A DNA stretch of 64,000 nucleotides from Stenotrophomonas sp046736075 (GTDB lineage Bacteria; Pseudomonadota; Gammaproteobacteria; Xanthomonadales; Xanthomonadaceae), in contig NZ_CP177163.1 in assembly GCF_046736075.1 (NCBI RefSeq), forward strand, positions 3,348,001-3,412,000, written 5' to 3'. Below the pieces are notes generated by a model. The model did not search any database, was not told the DNA's origin, and worked only from the letters and a program-made list of their open reading frames with translations. The translations under genes were made by a program, and so were the position numbers. Positions 45,730-54,377 of the stretch are shown here, in pieces (within the stretch, counting starts at the first letter, position 1; every line of letters begins with the position of its first letter).

Positions 45730-47333
45730 TACACGTCGCGGCGGTAGCGCCCGGCAACGATCAGGGCTTCCTTGCCTTCGCGGCCCAGGGCCTGTTCGAT
45801 CACCGCATCCACCGCCGGGGCCATGCCCTGCAGGCTGCCGCAGACCAGGATCGTGGCACCGTCGGCGACCCAGTGCTGCAGTTCGGCCAGGTGCGCACGC
45901 AGGCGGTCCTGCACGTAGTGGTGCTCGCCACCGTCGCGGCTGAACACCGTATCGCGGCGCTCGATCCAGCCGTCGCGGTGCCACGTGCGCAGGTCCTCGC
46001 CAAAGAAGTCGTCGTGCGCGGCGGTACGTTCGCCGAACAGCAGCCAGTTGCGGCGCGCCCCGGCGTCGATGCGCGCACGCAGATGCGCGCGCAGCCCGGC
46101 GATGCCGGTGCCGTTGCCGATCAGGATCAACGGTGCCTGCGGCGACGGCGGGTGGAAATTGGGATTGCTGCGGAAACGCAGGTCGATGCGCCCGCCCAGT
46201 GCAGCATGGTCACAGAGCCAGCCGCTGCCCAGTCCGGGCGTGCCGTCCGGGCGCAGCTGGCGGCGCAGCAACAGCATCACCTGGCCTTCGACGGGCATGC
46301 TGGCAATGGAGTATTCGCGGTGCGGCAGCGGCGTGAGCGAAGCGACCAGCGCCGTGTCGTCGGCGGGCACCGCCTCCGGCAGGGTGGGCAGGTGCGCGCG
46401 CGCCAGGTGCGCCGACAGCGGCTCGCCGCCGACCATCGCGGCGCCGTCGCGTGCGTGGGTCGTCAGCCACGCCGCCACGTCGGCAGGGGCGTGCCGGGGG
46501 CCGATCTCGACCACATCGCCGGCCTGCCAGGCCGGCAGTGCGCCGTCGGCCGGCACCAGCGCGATCCGCCAGGTGCCGGTGCCGGGGCTGCCGGGGTTTT
46601 CCAGCGTGCGTGCCCGCAGGTGCCACGGCCGGTACTCGGCCGGGGTCCAGTCGGGCAGGTCGGTGGCGGCACCGCCAAGCTGGCCGAGCAGCTGCTGCCA
46701 GTGGCGCAGCGCGGCGGGGTCGGCGTTGTCCACCTCCACGGTATCGAACAACGGGTGCGCGCCGTGCTGGCGCAGCCACGCATCGAGCTGGTGTCCGAAT
46801 GCGCAGAAATGCCCGTAGCTGCGGTCGCCCAGCGCCAGTACACCGTAGTGCAGCCCGGGCAGGGCCAGCGCCTGCGGCATCACCCGGCGCAGGAACGGCA
46901 ACGCGTGGTCGGGCGCATCGCCTTCGCCGGTGGTGCTGACAATGAACAGTGCCTGCGTGGCCTGCTGCAGCGTGGCCACGTCGATCTGGTGCAGGCCGCG
47001 GACGCGCACCGCCACGCCGGCTGCACGCAGGGCGTCGGCGCTGCGTTCGCACAGCTGCTGGGCAAACCCGGTCTGGCTGGACCAGACGAGCAGGATCGGC
47101 GGTGGGCCGCCGTCGCTGGCGATGTCGTCGCGCGGACGGCCACGCCACCACACCACCGCGCAGAGCGCCGCATACGCCACCACGCTGCCGACGGCCCAAC
47201 GCCAGTGCGCGGGCAGCGGTGCGCTCTGCCACCACGCTTCCTGCTGGTGCAGGCCCAGCAGCCACCCTGCCGCCAGCACCAGCAGTGCGATCACGGCGGT
47301 ATTGCCAAGTACGGCGCGCGAGGGCAATTTCAT
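45726..47333 (-). CDS. Membrane-anchored flavodoxin/FAD-NADPH reductase (sulfite reductase alpha-like)
   Basis: A protein of 535 residues. Two N-terminal membrane helices (about 11-30 and 46-63) precede a flavodoxin-like FMN domain (about 78-215, 'VWSSQTGFAQQL', 'TTGEGDAPDHA'), an FAD domain with 'REYSIASMP' and an NADPH domain with 'GNGTGIAGLRAHL' and the terminal 'RYRRDVY'. Electrons would run NADPH to FAD to FMN and on to a membrane partner. It overlaps apbE by four bases and ends the PepSY-DUF2271-DUF4198-ApbE operon. It resembles the reductase half of PiuB-type proteins, fused there to PepSY but separate here. Confidence 0.88.
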   Translation of the reverse strand: MKLPSRAVLGNTAVIALLVLAAGWLLGLHQQEAWWQSAPLPAHWRWAVGSVVAYAALCAVVWWRGRPRDDIASDGGPPPILLVWSSQTGFAQQLCERSADALRAAGVAVRVRGLHQIDVATLQQATQALFIVSTTGEGDAPDHALPFLRRVMPQALALPGLHYGVLALGDRSYGHFCAFGHQLDAWLRQHGAHPLFDTVEVDNADPAALRHWQQLLGQLGGAATDLPDWTPAEYRPWHLRARTLENPGSPGTGTWRIALVPADGALPAWQAGDVVEIGPRHAPADVAAWLTTHARDGAAMVGGEPLSAHLARAHLPTLPEAVPADDTALVASLTPLPHREYSIASMPVEGQVMLLLRRQLRPDGTPGLGSGWLCDHAALGGRIDLRFRSNPNFHPPSPQAPLILIGNGTGIAGLRAHLRARIDAGARRNWLLFGERTAAHDDFFGEDLRTWHRDGWIERRDTVFSRDGGEHHYVQDRLRAHLAELQHWVADGATILVCGSLQGMAPAVDAVIEQALGREGKEALIVAGRYRRDVY

Positions 47334-48310
47334 GCCGCGCCTGCCGCATCATCGTTGAGCAGCTGCGCGAAGGCCGGGCTCAGGTGTTCGTCGATGCCCT
47401 GCACGCCACGGGTTACAAAGCGGGCCGCCAGATCGTGGGCACGCGCGAAGGCGAGGCCCTCGTCGAGGCCCATCACCGTCAGGGCGGTCGCCCACGCATC
47501 GGCGTGCATCGCATCGGGGGCCACCACGGTGACGGCGGCAGCCGCACGTGCAACGGGCGCACCGCTGCGCGGGTCCAGGGTGTGGCTGAACTGCGCGCCG
47601 TCCTGTTCAAAGTGATGCCAGCGGTCGCCCGAGGTGGCAACGGCGCGGTTGTCGAGCGTCAGCACACGGGGCGGATGGGTCGCCTGCGCATCGTCTTCCG
47701 GCGCTGATTCAACCAGCACGCGCCACGGCTGGCCGTCGGGCTTGCGGCCGTAGCCATGCAGTTCGCCGCCCACTTCCACCAGCGCCGCCTGCACGCCCTG
47801 CTGGCGCAGCCAATGGACGATCTGGTCCACGCCAAAGCCCTTGGCGATCGCCGACAGGTCCAGTTCCATACCACCGGGTTGGTACAGCCGGCCGGGTTCA
47901 TGCCGCAGGCGCTGCCAGCCACAGCGTGCACGCGTGGCGGACAGGGTCTGCGCGTCGGGCACGCGCTGGGCCTGCGCGTGTGCGCCGAACCCCCACAACG
48001 CCACCAGCGGACCGACGGTGGGATCGAAGGCACCGCCGCTGCGCCGGGCGATGTCCAGCGCGCACTGCACGACGGTGTCGAACAGCGGCGGCAGGGCCTG
48101 CCAGTGGCCGGCATCGGCGCGGTTGAACCGCGCGATGTCGCTGCCGGATTCCCAGGTGCTCATCTGCGCCACGACGGCATCGAGCTGGGCCTGGATGCCG
48201 GCATGCAGCGGGTGCAGGTCGCGCGTACGCGCCACCGCCAGCTTTACCTGCCAGGTGGTGCCCATGCTGTGGCCACCGAGGCTGGCGATGTCGAGGAGCG
48301 TGTCGTTCAT
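47330..48310 (-). CDS. apbE: FAD:protein FMN transferase (ApbE)
   Basis: A protein of 326 residues starting at ATG 48310. 'GHSMGTTWQVKL' and 'DLSAIAKGFGVDQIV' are the FAD-binding and catalytic signatures, and 'HTLDPRSGAPV' is the metal site. It attaches FMN covalently to a Thr or Ser of a partner protein in the periplasm. The likely substrate is the neighbouring DUF2271 protein (Thr100 in 'DGVTGPT'). No obvious signal peptide is seen; other family members have one. Confidence 0.92.
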   Translation of the reverse strand: MNDTLLDIASLGGHSMGTTWQVKLAVARTRDLHPLHAGIQAQLDAVVAQMSTWESGSDIARFNRADAGHWQALPPLFDTVVQCALDIARRSGGAFDPTVGPLVALWGFGAHAQAQRVPDAQTLSATRARCGWQRLRHEPGRLYQPGGMELDLSAIAKGFGVDQIVHWLRQQGVQAALVEVGGELHGYGRKPDGQPWRVLVESAPEDDAQATHPPRVLTLDNRAVATSGDRWHHFEQDGAQFSHTLDPRSGAPVARAAAAVTVVAPDAMHADAWATALTVMGLDEGLAFARAHDLAARFVTRGVQGIDEHLSPAFAQLLNDDAAGAA

Positions 48311-48349
48311 GGGCAAGGGCAGGCACGCCGGGCAGGGCCCGGCGTACGG

Positions 48350-49156
48350 TTACTGCGGCAGCACTTCCAGGGTGGCGACGTAGCTCAGGCGGCGGGTCTT
48401 GGCCTGCTTGACGGACACCTTCTTGTCTTCGGTGCCGGTTTCCAGCCAGTACATGCCGGCCTCGGGCCAGGTGACGGTGAACTCGCCCTTCTTGTCGGTG
48501 GTGACCTTGATCTCGTCCTGGGCGTTGCGATAGCGCGTGCCGCCGCGGGTGATCTCGAATGCCAGGCCGGCGCGCGGCTTGCCATCGACCAGCACGCGGA
48601 AGGAGGCCGGCTCGCCGGCAACCAGGTCGTTGGGATGGGCCAGCGCAACCATTTCGATGCCCTGCTTGGTGGGCTTGAGTGCGGTGTCGTTCGGGGTGCC
48701 GTTGGTGACGAAGGTTTCCACGCGGCCGACCGACTGCGACACCTTCAGGTTCTTGGCCTTCTTCGGCACTTCGCTGGCGAAGGTGGCGGCGGTACCGCGC
48801 CAGCGCTTGGGCTTGCCATCTTCGTCCCAGGTGGCCGACAGGCCGTTGTTGACGGTGGCCAGGCGGTAGGTGCCCTGCTGGGTCAGCTCAACGTCGAACA
48901 CGCTGCGGAACTTGCCGGTGGAGGCGTTCTGCGGCTGCACGGTGGTGCCGTCCGGTGCGGTGATCACCAGGTTGTCCAGGCGCAGCGGCACGTGGTTGAA
49001 GTAGAACAGGTCGTTGGACACGGCCGCATCGACGGTGATCCACGGGTTGTTGCCGGCGATGACGGTCTGCGAGGGCTGCAGCCAGGCCTTGTGGGCCAGG
49101 GCGGAGAACGGAAGGGCGGCGGCCAGGGCGGCGGCTAGGACGAGCGTGCGCTTCAT
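48350..49156 (-). CDS. DUF4198 domain protein
   Basis: A protein of 268 residues starting at ATG 49156, with GGAG six bases upstream. A signal peptide ('TLVLAAALAAALPFSALAHKAW') precedes a region in the DUF4198 family, with 'GEPASFRVLVDGKPRAG' of the CbiK/NikM-like ligand type. In other bacteria the family goes with metal uptake or flavinylated PepSY systems. 26 bases separate it from DUF2271. Confidence 0.85.
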   Translation of the reverse strand: MKRTLVLAAALAAALPFSALAHKAWLQPSQTVIAGNNPWITVDAAVSNDLFYFNHVPLRLDNLVITAPDGTTVQPQNASTGKFRSVFDVELTQQGTYRLATVNNGLSATWDEDGKPKRWRGTAATFASEVPKKAKNLKVSQSVGRVETFVTNGTPNDTALKPTKQGIEMVALAHPNDLVAGEPASFRVLVDGKPRAGLAFEITRGGTRYRNAQDEIKVTTDKKGEFTVTWPEAGMYWLETGTEDKKVSVKQAKTRRLSYVATLEVLPQ

Positions 49157-49182
49157 CAAAAACTCCAGGGAAAGGGAAAGAA

Positions 49183-49701
49183 TCAGGGCTTGGCCGACAG
49201 CGTGACCAGGCCGAGCTCGGTGCTGCCCTGGGCCTTGCCGGTCTGTGCGGACGTGGCAGGCCAGGTGAAGGGGATCTTGAGCAGTTCACGGCCGCCGACT
49301 TCGCGCACCGCTTCCACCACCAGCGTGTAGTTGCCCGGCGCCAGGGCCTTCAGTGCCGGCTGCTTGTCGGAGAACGACAGCGCGTGCTTGCCGACCGGGC
49401 GGGTCGGGCCGGTGACACCGTCCACCGGCACGTCCAGCGTGCGGCCGCTCTTGCGCCACCACTGGCGCAGGTCGGGCAGCCACTTGGTGCCGTGGCCTTC
49501 GCTGTTGCTGGTCTGCTGGTACCAGACCGACAGGTTGGCGGCGACCTTCTGGTCGGCGCCTTCCAGCCACACCGCGACGTAGGGCCGGTGGTACTCGGCG
49601 ACGTTGAGCTTGGGCACCTCGACGTTGATGTCCAGCGTGGTGGCATAGGCCGGCGAGGTGGCCAGCAGGCCGCTCAGGGCAATGGTCAGGGTGACGCGCA
49701 T
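49183..49701 (-). CDS. DUF2271 domain protein with a candidate flavinylation site
   Basis: A protein of 172 residues with a signal peptide ('LTIALSGLLATSPAYA'). Core DUF2271 motifs: 'HRPYVAVWLEGADQK', 'NLSVWYQQ' and 'DLRQWWRKSGR'. 'DGVTGPTRPVG' (Thr100) resembles the ApbE target motif D-x-x-(S/T)-G-A-T, with Pro replacing Ala. It lies between PepSY and DUF4198 and is the likely FMN carrier in the periplasm. Confidence 0.88.
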   Translation of the reverse strand: MRVTLTIALSGLLATSPAYATTLDINVEVPKLNVAEYHRPYVAVWLEGADQKVAANLSVWYQQTSNSEGHGTKWLPDLRQWWRKSGRTLDVPVDGVTGPTRPVGKHALSFSDKQPALKALAPGNYTLVVEAVREVGGRELLKIPFTWPATSAQTGKAQGSTELGLVTLSAKP

Positions 49702-49726
49702 GGTGCGGCTCCGGAAAGGAAAACGG

Positions 49727-50362
49727 TCAATGGATGAGGATCAGGGCGATCAGCAGCGGCACCAGCAGGCCCAGCCCGACCAGCGGCCAGGTCATGCGGC
49801 GCTGGCGGGCGTGCAGGTGCAGCAGGAACAGGCCGGTGATGCAGAAGACCAGGCAGGCAACGGCGAAGATGTCCAGGAACCAGCCCCACGCCGGGCCGGC
49901 GTTGCGGCCCTTGTGGAGGTCGTTGAAATAGGAGACCCAGCCGCGCGCGGTGGATTCGTATTCCACGGCACCGGAGTCGCGGTCGATGCTCAGCCAGGCG
50001 TCGGCGCCGGGGCTGGGCATGGAGAGATAGATTTCGCCATCGGACCACTCGGCCGGGCGGCGGCCGATGGCGATGCCCAACTGGGCATCGAGCCAGCGGC
50101 TGGCCTTGCGCGGCAGCGGGGCATGACCGTCGGCGCGGTCGCCGAGCGTGCCCAGCAGGTCGGCCGGCAGCGTCAACTGCTGGCTGACTACTACCGGTTT
50201 GGCTTCGATCTTGGCCGCGTGGTTGAGGGTGATGCCGGTGGCGGCAAACAACAGCATGCCGATCAGGCAGACGGCTGAGCTGATCCAGTGCCACTGGTGC
50301 AGCGTGCGCAGCCAGAAGCCGCGGCTTTGTTGTTGCTGCACGCTGGAGGGGGGAGTGGCCAC
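49727..50362 (-). CDS. PepSY-associated TM helix protein
   Basis: A protein of 211 residues taken from GTG 50362. A membrane helix near the start ('SAVCLIGMLLFAATGITLNHA') is followed by a periplasmic PepSY-like region ('RGWVSYFNDLHKGRNAG') and two C-terminal helices. PepSY-TM proteins can carry heme or pass electrons across the inner membrane; His pairs in 'TLHQWHW', 'ITLNHA' and 'FNDLHKG' are candidate heme ligands. It heads the operon and sits below a Fur-like palindrome. Confidence 0.78.
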   Translation of the reverse strand: MATPPSSVQQQQSRGFWLRTLHQWHWISSAVCLIGMLLFAATGITLNHAAKIEAKPVVVSQQLTLPADLLGTLGDRADGHAPLPRKASRWLDAQLGIAIGRRPAEWSDGEIYLSMPSPGADAWLSIDRDSGAVEYESTARGWVSYFNDLHKGRNAGPAWGWFLDIFAVACLVFCITGLFLLHLHARQRRMTWPLVGLGLLVPLLIALILIH

Positions 50363-50399
50363 AGGCAGGGGATGAGGAACTGAATGGCGAATTACACCA

Positions 50400-50420
50400 T
50401 TGATGAGAATGGTTCGCAAT
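50400..50420 (-). promoter_or_regulatory. Putative Fur box upstream of the PepSY operon
   Basis: TGAGAATGGTTCGCA matches the 7-1-7 core TGATAATnATTATCA at about ten of fourteen positions, in the short region before the PepSY gene start. The neighbouring genes are iron-related, which supports iron control. No experiment is implied. Confidence 0.5.
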
Positions 50421-50436
50421 TTTGGGCGGGAGGGGT

Positions 50437-50484
50437 GTGCCGACCAACGGTCGGCACCCACCAGCGCCCGACCGTTGGTCGGGC
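50437..50484. terminator. Two perfect hairpins after the receptor gene (repeat family)
   Basis: GTGCCGACC-AAC-GGTCGGCAC (50437-50457) and GCCCGACC-GTT-GGTCGGGC (50466-50484), just after the receptor stop at 50491. The cores are the same ACCAACGGT/ACCGTTGGT unit seen at 22382-22408, facing opposite ways. They may stop receptor transcription; no T-tract follows. Confidence 0.7.
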
Positions 50485-50490
50485 GGCGCC

Positions 50491-52917
50491 TCAGAACTTC
50501 GCGTTCAGCGACATCCAGTAGCTGCGACGCTGGTCCTTGGTCGCATAGTCATCCACGCAGTTGTACTCGCTGTCGCTGATGAGCACGCACGACTGGGACA
50601 CGAAGTCCTTGTCGAACAGGTTGTTGACGCGTGCGTTGAGGGTCAGCCACGGGGTGATGTTCCAGCTGCCACCGAGGTGGAAGAGGGTGTAGTCCTCGTA
50701 GTAGCGCACCTGCGAGGTGCTCACGCCGCCGACGTTGGTCACCAGGGTGTCGCGGTAGCGGTCGTAGCGGCCTTCGCCGGTCAGCGACAGGCTGACCGCG
50801 TCGTTGATCTGCCAGTTCAGGCTGGCGTTGGCCATGTGCCGGGCCGGGGTGGTGGTGCCGCCCACCGGCTTGCCCTTGTCCACGCCGCTGGTCTGCTCGG
50901 AGCGGGTGTAGGTGTAGTTGCCGCGCAGCTGCAGGTTGTCCCGCAGGTCCACGTACGCGGCCGCTTCCACGCCCTTGGTTTCGGCCTTGTCCACGTTCAC
51001 GCTCTGGGTGAACGTGCTGTAGCCCAGCTCGGCCCAGCCCGGGCCCACGTCCACGCAGTAGCCGCCGCCAGCCGGGGCGACCTCGCAGTTCGGGAACGTG
51101 CCGCCGCTGGCGATCTTGTCGTCGAACTGGTTGAAGAAGCCGGTGACGTTGAAGCCCCAGTCGGCGCCTTCGTAGTAGGCGGCCAGCTCATAGTTGGTGC
51201 TGGTTTCCGGCTTGAGGTTGGGCGAACCCACCAGCGGCAGCACGCCCTGGCCACCGAAACCGGTGACGCCGGGGAACAGCTGGTCCGGGCGCGGCGTCTT
51301 GTAGCCGGTGCTCACGCCGCCCTTGACGGTCCACGCGTCACTGGCGTTCCACACCAGATAGCCGCGCGGGCTGAGGTGGCTGCCGAAGATGTTGTGGTGG
51401 TCGTAGCGCAGGCCGACGGTGGCGGTCAGCGTATCGGTCAGCGACCAGTTGTCCTCGGCGAACACCGACGACATGCGGTGCTTTTGCTTCACGTTGTCCT
51501 GGTAGCCGTTGCCGTCCATGCCGAACACGCCGTCGGTCATGTCGGTGTCGGTGTACTGGCCGCCCACGGTCAGCTTGTGCGCACCGAAGGTCATGTCCAG
51601 CATCGTGTCGAGCACGATGCCTTCCAGTTCCATCGTGCGCAGCGGACGCGGCAGGAAGGCCTGCAGCCGCGCCAGCTCGGCCGGGTTCAGGGCGGTCAGC
51701 GCGTTGCCGCGGCCGGCGGCGCAGTTGTTGGCTGCGCCGGTGCGGCGGCACACGTCGTTCCACAGGGTCTGCAGGTCGGCGCGCTCGTCCAGGGTCAGCG
51801 GCAGCGAGCGGCCGAGGTTGTTGCTGGTGGTGTGGGTCAGCGTGGTCTGCCAGGTGCCGAAGTCGTAACGGCCCTGGTGGGTCAGCGCGAGCTGGTCACG
51901 CTCATAGCGCTGGTAGGCGGTATAGCCCACGCGCGGCTGCACCACGCGGCGGGTGGTGGTACCGGTGCCGTTCGGGTTGGGAATGGTGGCATTGCCCACG
52001 CGCCACAGGCTGGCCAGGCTGTCCAGCGTGCCGGTCTGGCCTTCACTGTTGTCGTACTTCTGCCGCGAGACGTCGTAGTCCAGCCACAGATCGTGGTCGT
52101 CATTGACGGTGAAGCTCAGGCGCAGGCCGGTGTTCCAGTTGGTGTTGGCCACGGCCTTGCCGCCGCCGCCGAAGCCGATGCTGCGTGCCCACAGCGTGCC
52201 ATCGGGCAGCGGCAGGTCATCCCATTCCGGGTTGGATGCCTTGGCATCGTAGTAGCTGCCGCGCACCGACAGGCCGATGCGGTCCTTGACCAGCGGGCCG
52301 CTCAGGTACACGTCGGTGGTGCGCGCATCGCCGAACTGGTCGTCCTGCTGCACGGTGAAGCCCTGGGTGACCGAGCCGTGCCAGGTGTCCTGGTTGCGGC
52401 GGGTGATGATGTTGATCACCCCGCCCATCGCGTCCGAGCCGTACAGGGTGGACATCGGGCCGCGCACCACTTCGATGCGTTCGATGGCATCCAGCGGCGG
52501 CAGGTAGGCGAACTGGCCGCCGCCGAAGTTGTTCGGGTACAGCTGGCCGACATTGCTCTGGCGACGACCGTCGATCAGCACCAGGGTGTATTCGGACGGC
52601 ATGCCGCGCATGGAGATGGTGGCGCGGCCGTTCTTGTCGGTGGTTTCCATGCCCACGTCGATGCCTTCGACGTCGCGCAGCGCGTCGACCAGGCTGGTGT
52701 ACGGGCGCTTGCTGAGTTCTTCGCGGCTGACCACGCTGATGCTGGCCGGCGCATCGGTGATCTTCTGTTCGAAGCCCGAGGCGGTGACCACCACCTTGTC
52801 CAGGGTCTGCGGGGCACCGCTGCCGGTGGCGAAGGCCGGCGCCGACAGCGCGCTGAGCAGGGCGATGGACAGGGTGTGGCGGGACAGGGACGTGCGGCGA
52901 CGCTGGCGCAGGGCCAT
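50491..52917 (-). CDS. TonB-dependent siderophore receptor, CirA/IrgA-like
   Basis: A protein of 808 residues starting at ATG 52917 with a signal peptide ending near 'SAPAFATG'. The TonB box region is 'DKVVVTASGF'. The plug has 'STLYGSDAMGGVINIITRR', and the barrel ends in a terminal Phe ('SYWMSLNAKF') as outer-membrane beta-barrels do. The plug is like CirA, IrgA and FepA (catecholate siderophores). It sits immediately upstream of the PepSY operon, which could reduce the imported ferric complex. Confidence 0.9.
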   Translation of the reverse strand: MALRQRRRTSLSRHTLSIALLSALSAPAFATGSGAPQTLDKVVVTASGFEQKITDAPASISVVSREELSKRPYTSLVDALRDVEGIDVGMETTDKNGRATISMRGMPSEYTLVLIDGRRQSNVGQLYPNNFGGGQFAYLPPLDAIERIEVVRGPMSTLYGSDAMGGVINIITRRNQDTWHGSVTQGFTVQQDDQFGDARTTDVYLSGPLVKDRIGLSVRGSYYDAKASNPEWDDLPLPDGTLWARSIGFGGGGKAVANTNWNTGLRLSFTVNDDHDLWLDYDVSRQKYDNSEGQTGTLDSLASLWRVGNATIPNPNGTGTTTRRVVQPRVGYTAYQRYERDQLALTHQGRYDFGTWQTTLTHTTSNNLGRSLPLTLDERADLQTLWNDVCRRTGAANNCAAGRGNALTALNPAELARLQAFLPRPLRTMELEGIVLDTMLDMTFGAHKLTVGGQYTDTDMTDGVFGMDGNGYQDNVKQKHRMSSVFAEDNWSLTDTLTATVGLRYDHHNIFGSHLSPRGYLVWNASDAWTVKGGVSTGYKTPRPDQLFPGVTGFGGQGVLPLVGSPNLKPETSTNYELAAYYEGADWGFNVTGFFNQFDDKIASGGTFPNCEVAPAGGGYCVDVGPGWAELGYSTFTQSVNVDKAETKGVEAAAYVDLRDNLQLRGNYTYTRSEQTSGVDKGKPVGGTTTPARHMANASLNWQINDAVSLSLTGEGRYDRYRDTLVTNVGGVSTSQVRYYEDYTLFHLGGSWNITPWLTLNARVNNLFDKDFVSQSCVLISDSEYNCVDDYATKDQRRSYWMSLNAKF

Positions 52918-53060
52918 GAGCAATACCTCGAAAGAAAGACGGATGCGCGGGCCCGGGCCATCGGCCTCGGCACCTGCAGGGGATCAGGGAAGCGCCCGCA
53001 AGGCGGGCAGGCAGCGGTGGTACCGGCAGCGCGACGCGGTGGCGTCGGCCGTGACCGGTA

Positions 53061-53492
53061 TCAGCCCTGCGGGGGCGCCTGGCCGCGCTGGACGCGCAGG
53101 CCGGGGGCAGCAGGCAGCGGCGTGGCCGGTGCCGAATCGATCGAGGGGGCCACCTGCGGTGGCGCGGCCACCAGCGTGGCCATCAGGGCGTCCAGCCCGT
53201 CTGCCGCGGTGGCGGACGGGACCCGAGGCGGTGCAACGGCGGCGCGCGCGCTGGCGAGCCGGCGCGGCTTGGCCGGGGCCTCTTCCTGCGGGGCGGATTC
53301 GCCGCCGCCGGGCAGGCGTTCTTCCATCGGCGCCTGCACCAGGTGCGCGCTGCCGGGCACGGCGTGCCCGAGCATCGGCAGGATGGCCAGCAGCATCGAC
53401 AGCAGGGCCAGCCAGGCCAGCACCGTGGCCAACGCCGGACGCTGCCCGCGCATGGCGGGAGCGAAGCTGCGGTGGCGGTGCGGATGGCGCAA
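53061..53492 (-). CDS. Hypothetical one-helix protein upstream of the CirA-like receptor
   Basis: A 143-residue protein from TTG 53492, with AGGAAA upstream; ATG 53453 is an alternative. One helix ('LATVLAWLALLSMLLAILPMLG') is followed by an Ala/Pro-rich tail. No family is recognised. It lies between a Fur-like palindrome and the receptor gene, 143 bases upstream of it, so it is probably the first gene of an iron-regulated unit. The gene at 57553 has a similar plan upstream of the PiuA-like receptor. Confidence 0.55.
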   Translation of the reverse strand: MRHPHRHRSFAPAMRGQRPALATVLAWLALLSMLLAILPMLGHAVPGSAHLVQAPMEERLPGGGESAPQEEAPAKPRRLASARAAVAPPRVPSATAADGLDALMATLVAAPPQVAPSIDSAPATPLPAAPGLRVQRGQAPPQG

Positions 53493-53624
53493 GTCGATTT
53501 CCTGGACGGCGTTGGATGAGGCTACGGCCCGACAGCCACGCGCCGGCGGCGGCGCAGGCGGGTGGCCAGCGGCGCAGGGTGGGGCGTGGGGCGGCGGGAT
53601 TGTAGGTGAGATTGGTTATCCGAC

Positions 53625-53643
53625 GCAAATGCGAATGATTTGC
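53625..53643 (-). promoter_or_regulatory. Putative Fur box upstream of the hypothetical/CirA-like genes
   Basis: GCAAATGCGAATGATTTGC, a 19-base near-palindrome with GCAAAT arms and ATG/CAT-like centre. It fits the Fur box pattern and lies upstream of the leftward gene at 53061-53492. Confidence 0.6.
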
Positions 53644-53651
53644 GACTGTAG

Positions 53652-54377
53652 TCAGACGCTGCCGTCGTCCAGCAGGGCGCGGACCTGCGCATGCGGGGAG
53701 GCGGCAAGCAGCGGGCGGATATGGGCCTGGAACGACGGGCTGCCGGTGGCGAGCGCGCGCTGCAGCCAGCTCACTGCTGCGTCCACCTGGCCGGCCGCGA
53801 GCAGCAGCGAGGCATGGCTGGCCTGGCCGCGGAAGTCGCCGGCCTCGGCCGAACGCCGGTACCACGCCGGGGCGGCGGCGGGGTCGGCCGCCACGCCGAT
53901 GCCGTCTTCCAGGCAGCGGCCCACCAGGTTCATTGATTTGGCATGCCCGCGCTGGGCTGCCTGCAGGTACAGCGCGTACGCGGCGCGCTCGTCGCGTGCG
54001 GTGCCGCGCCCGGTGCCCACCAGGTTGGCCAGGTTGTACAGGCCCCAGTCCAGCCCCGCCTCGGCGGCGCGGCGGTACCAGACCACGGCCAGTTCCAGGT
54101 TGACCGGGGTGCCGGTGCCCAGCTCATGGCAGCGCCCCAGCATGTTGGCGGCGATGGCCAGCCCGCCGTTGGCGGCGCGCTCGAACCACAGCACGGCGGC
54201 GGCGGCATCCTGCGCCAGCCCGCGGCCTTCCATGCGCGCCTGGCCAAGCAGGAACTGCGCCTGCGCGTCGCCGCGCTGCGCGGTGGCGTCCAGCACGGCC
54301 AGCGCCGCAGCGGGATCGCGCTGCATCAGGGCGGCCAGCGCATCGGCGTCCAGCGCGCCGCCTGCTGGCTCAGACAT
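53652..54377 (-). CDS. Sel1/TPR-repeat protein next to piuC
   Basis: A 241-residue protein with five or six Sel1-like repeats such as 'AAVLWFERAANGGLAIAANMLGRCHELG' (in pieces) and 'VVWYRRAAEAGLDWGLYNLANL'. It has no signal peptide. The piuA-piuC-sel1 order agrees with the Pseudomonas aeruginosa PA4514-PA4516 region. Its start overlaps the end of piuC by eight bases. Confidence 0.85.
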   Translation of the reverse strand: MSEPAGGALDADALAALMQRDPAAALAVLDATAQRGDAQAQFLLGQARMEGRGLAQDAAAAVLWFERAANGGLAIAANMLGRCHELGTGTPVNLELAVVWYRRAAEAGLDWGLYNLANLVGTGRGTARDERAAYALYLQAAQRGHAKSMNLVGRCLEDGIGVAADPAAAPAWYRRSAEAGDFRGQASHASLLLAAGQVDAAVSWLQRALATGSPSFQAHIRPLLAASPHAQVRALLDDGSV

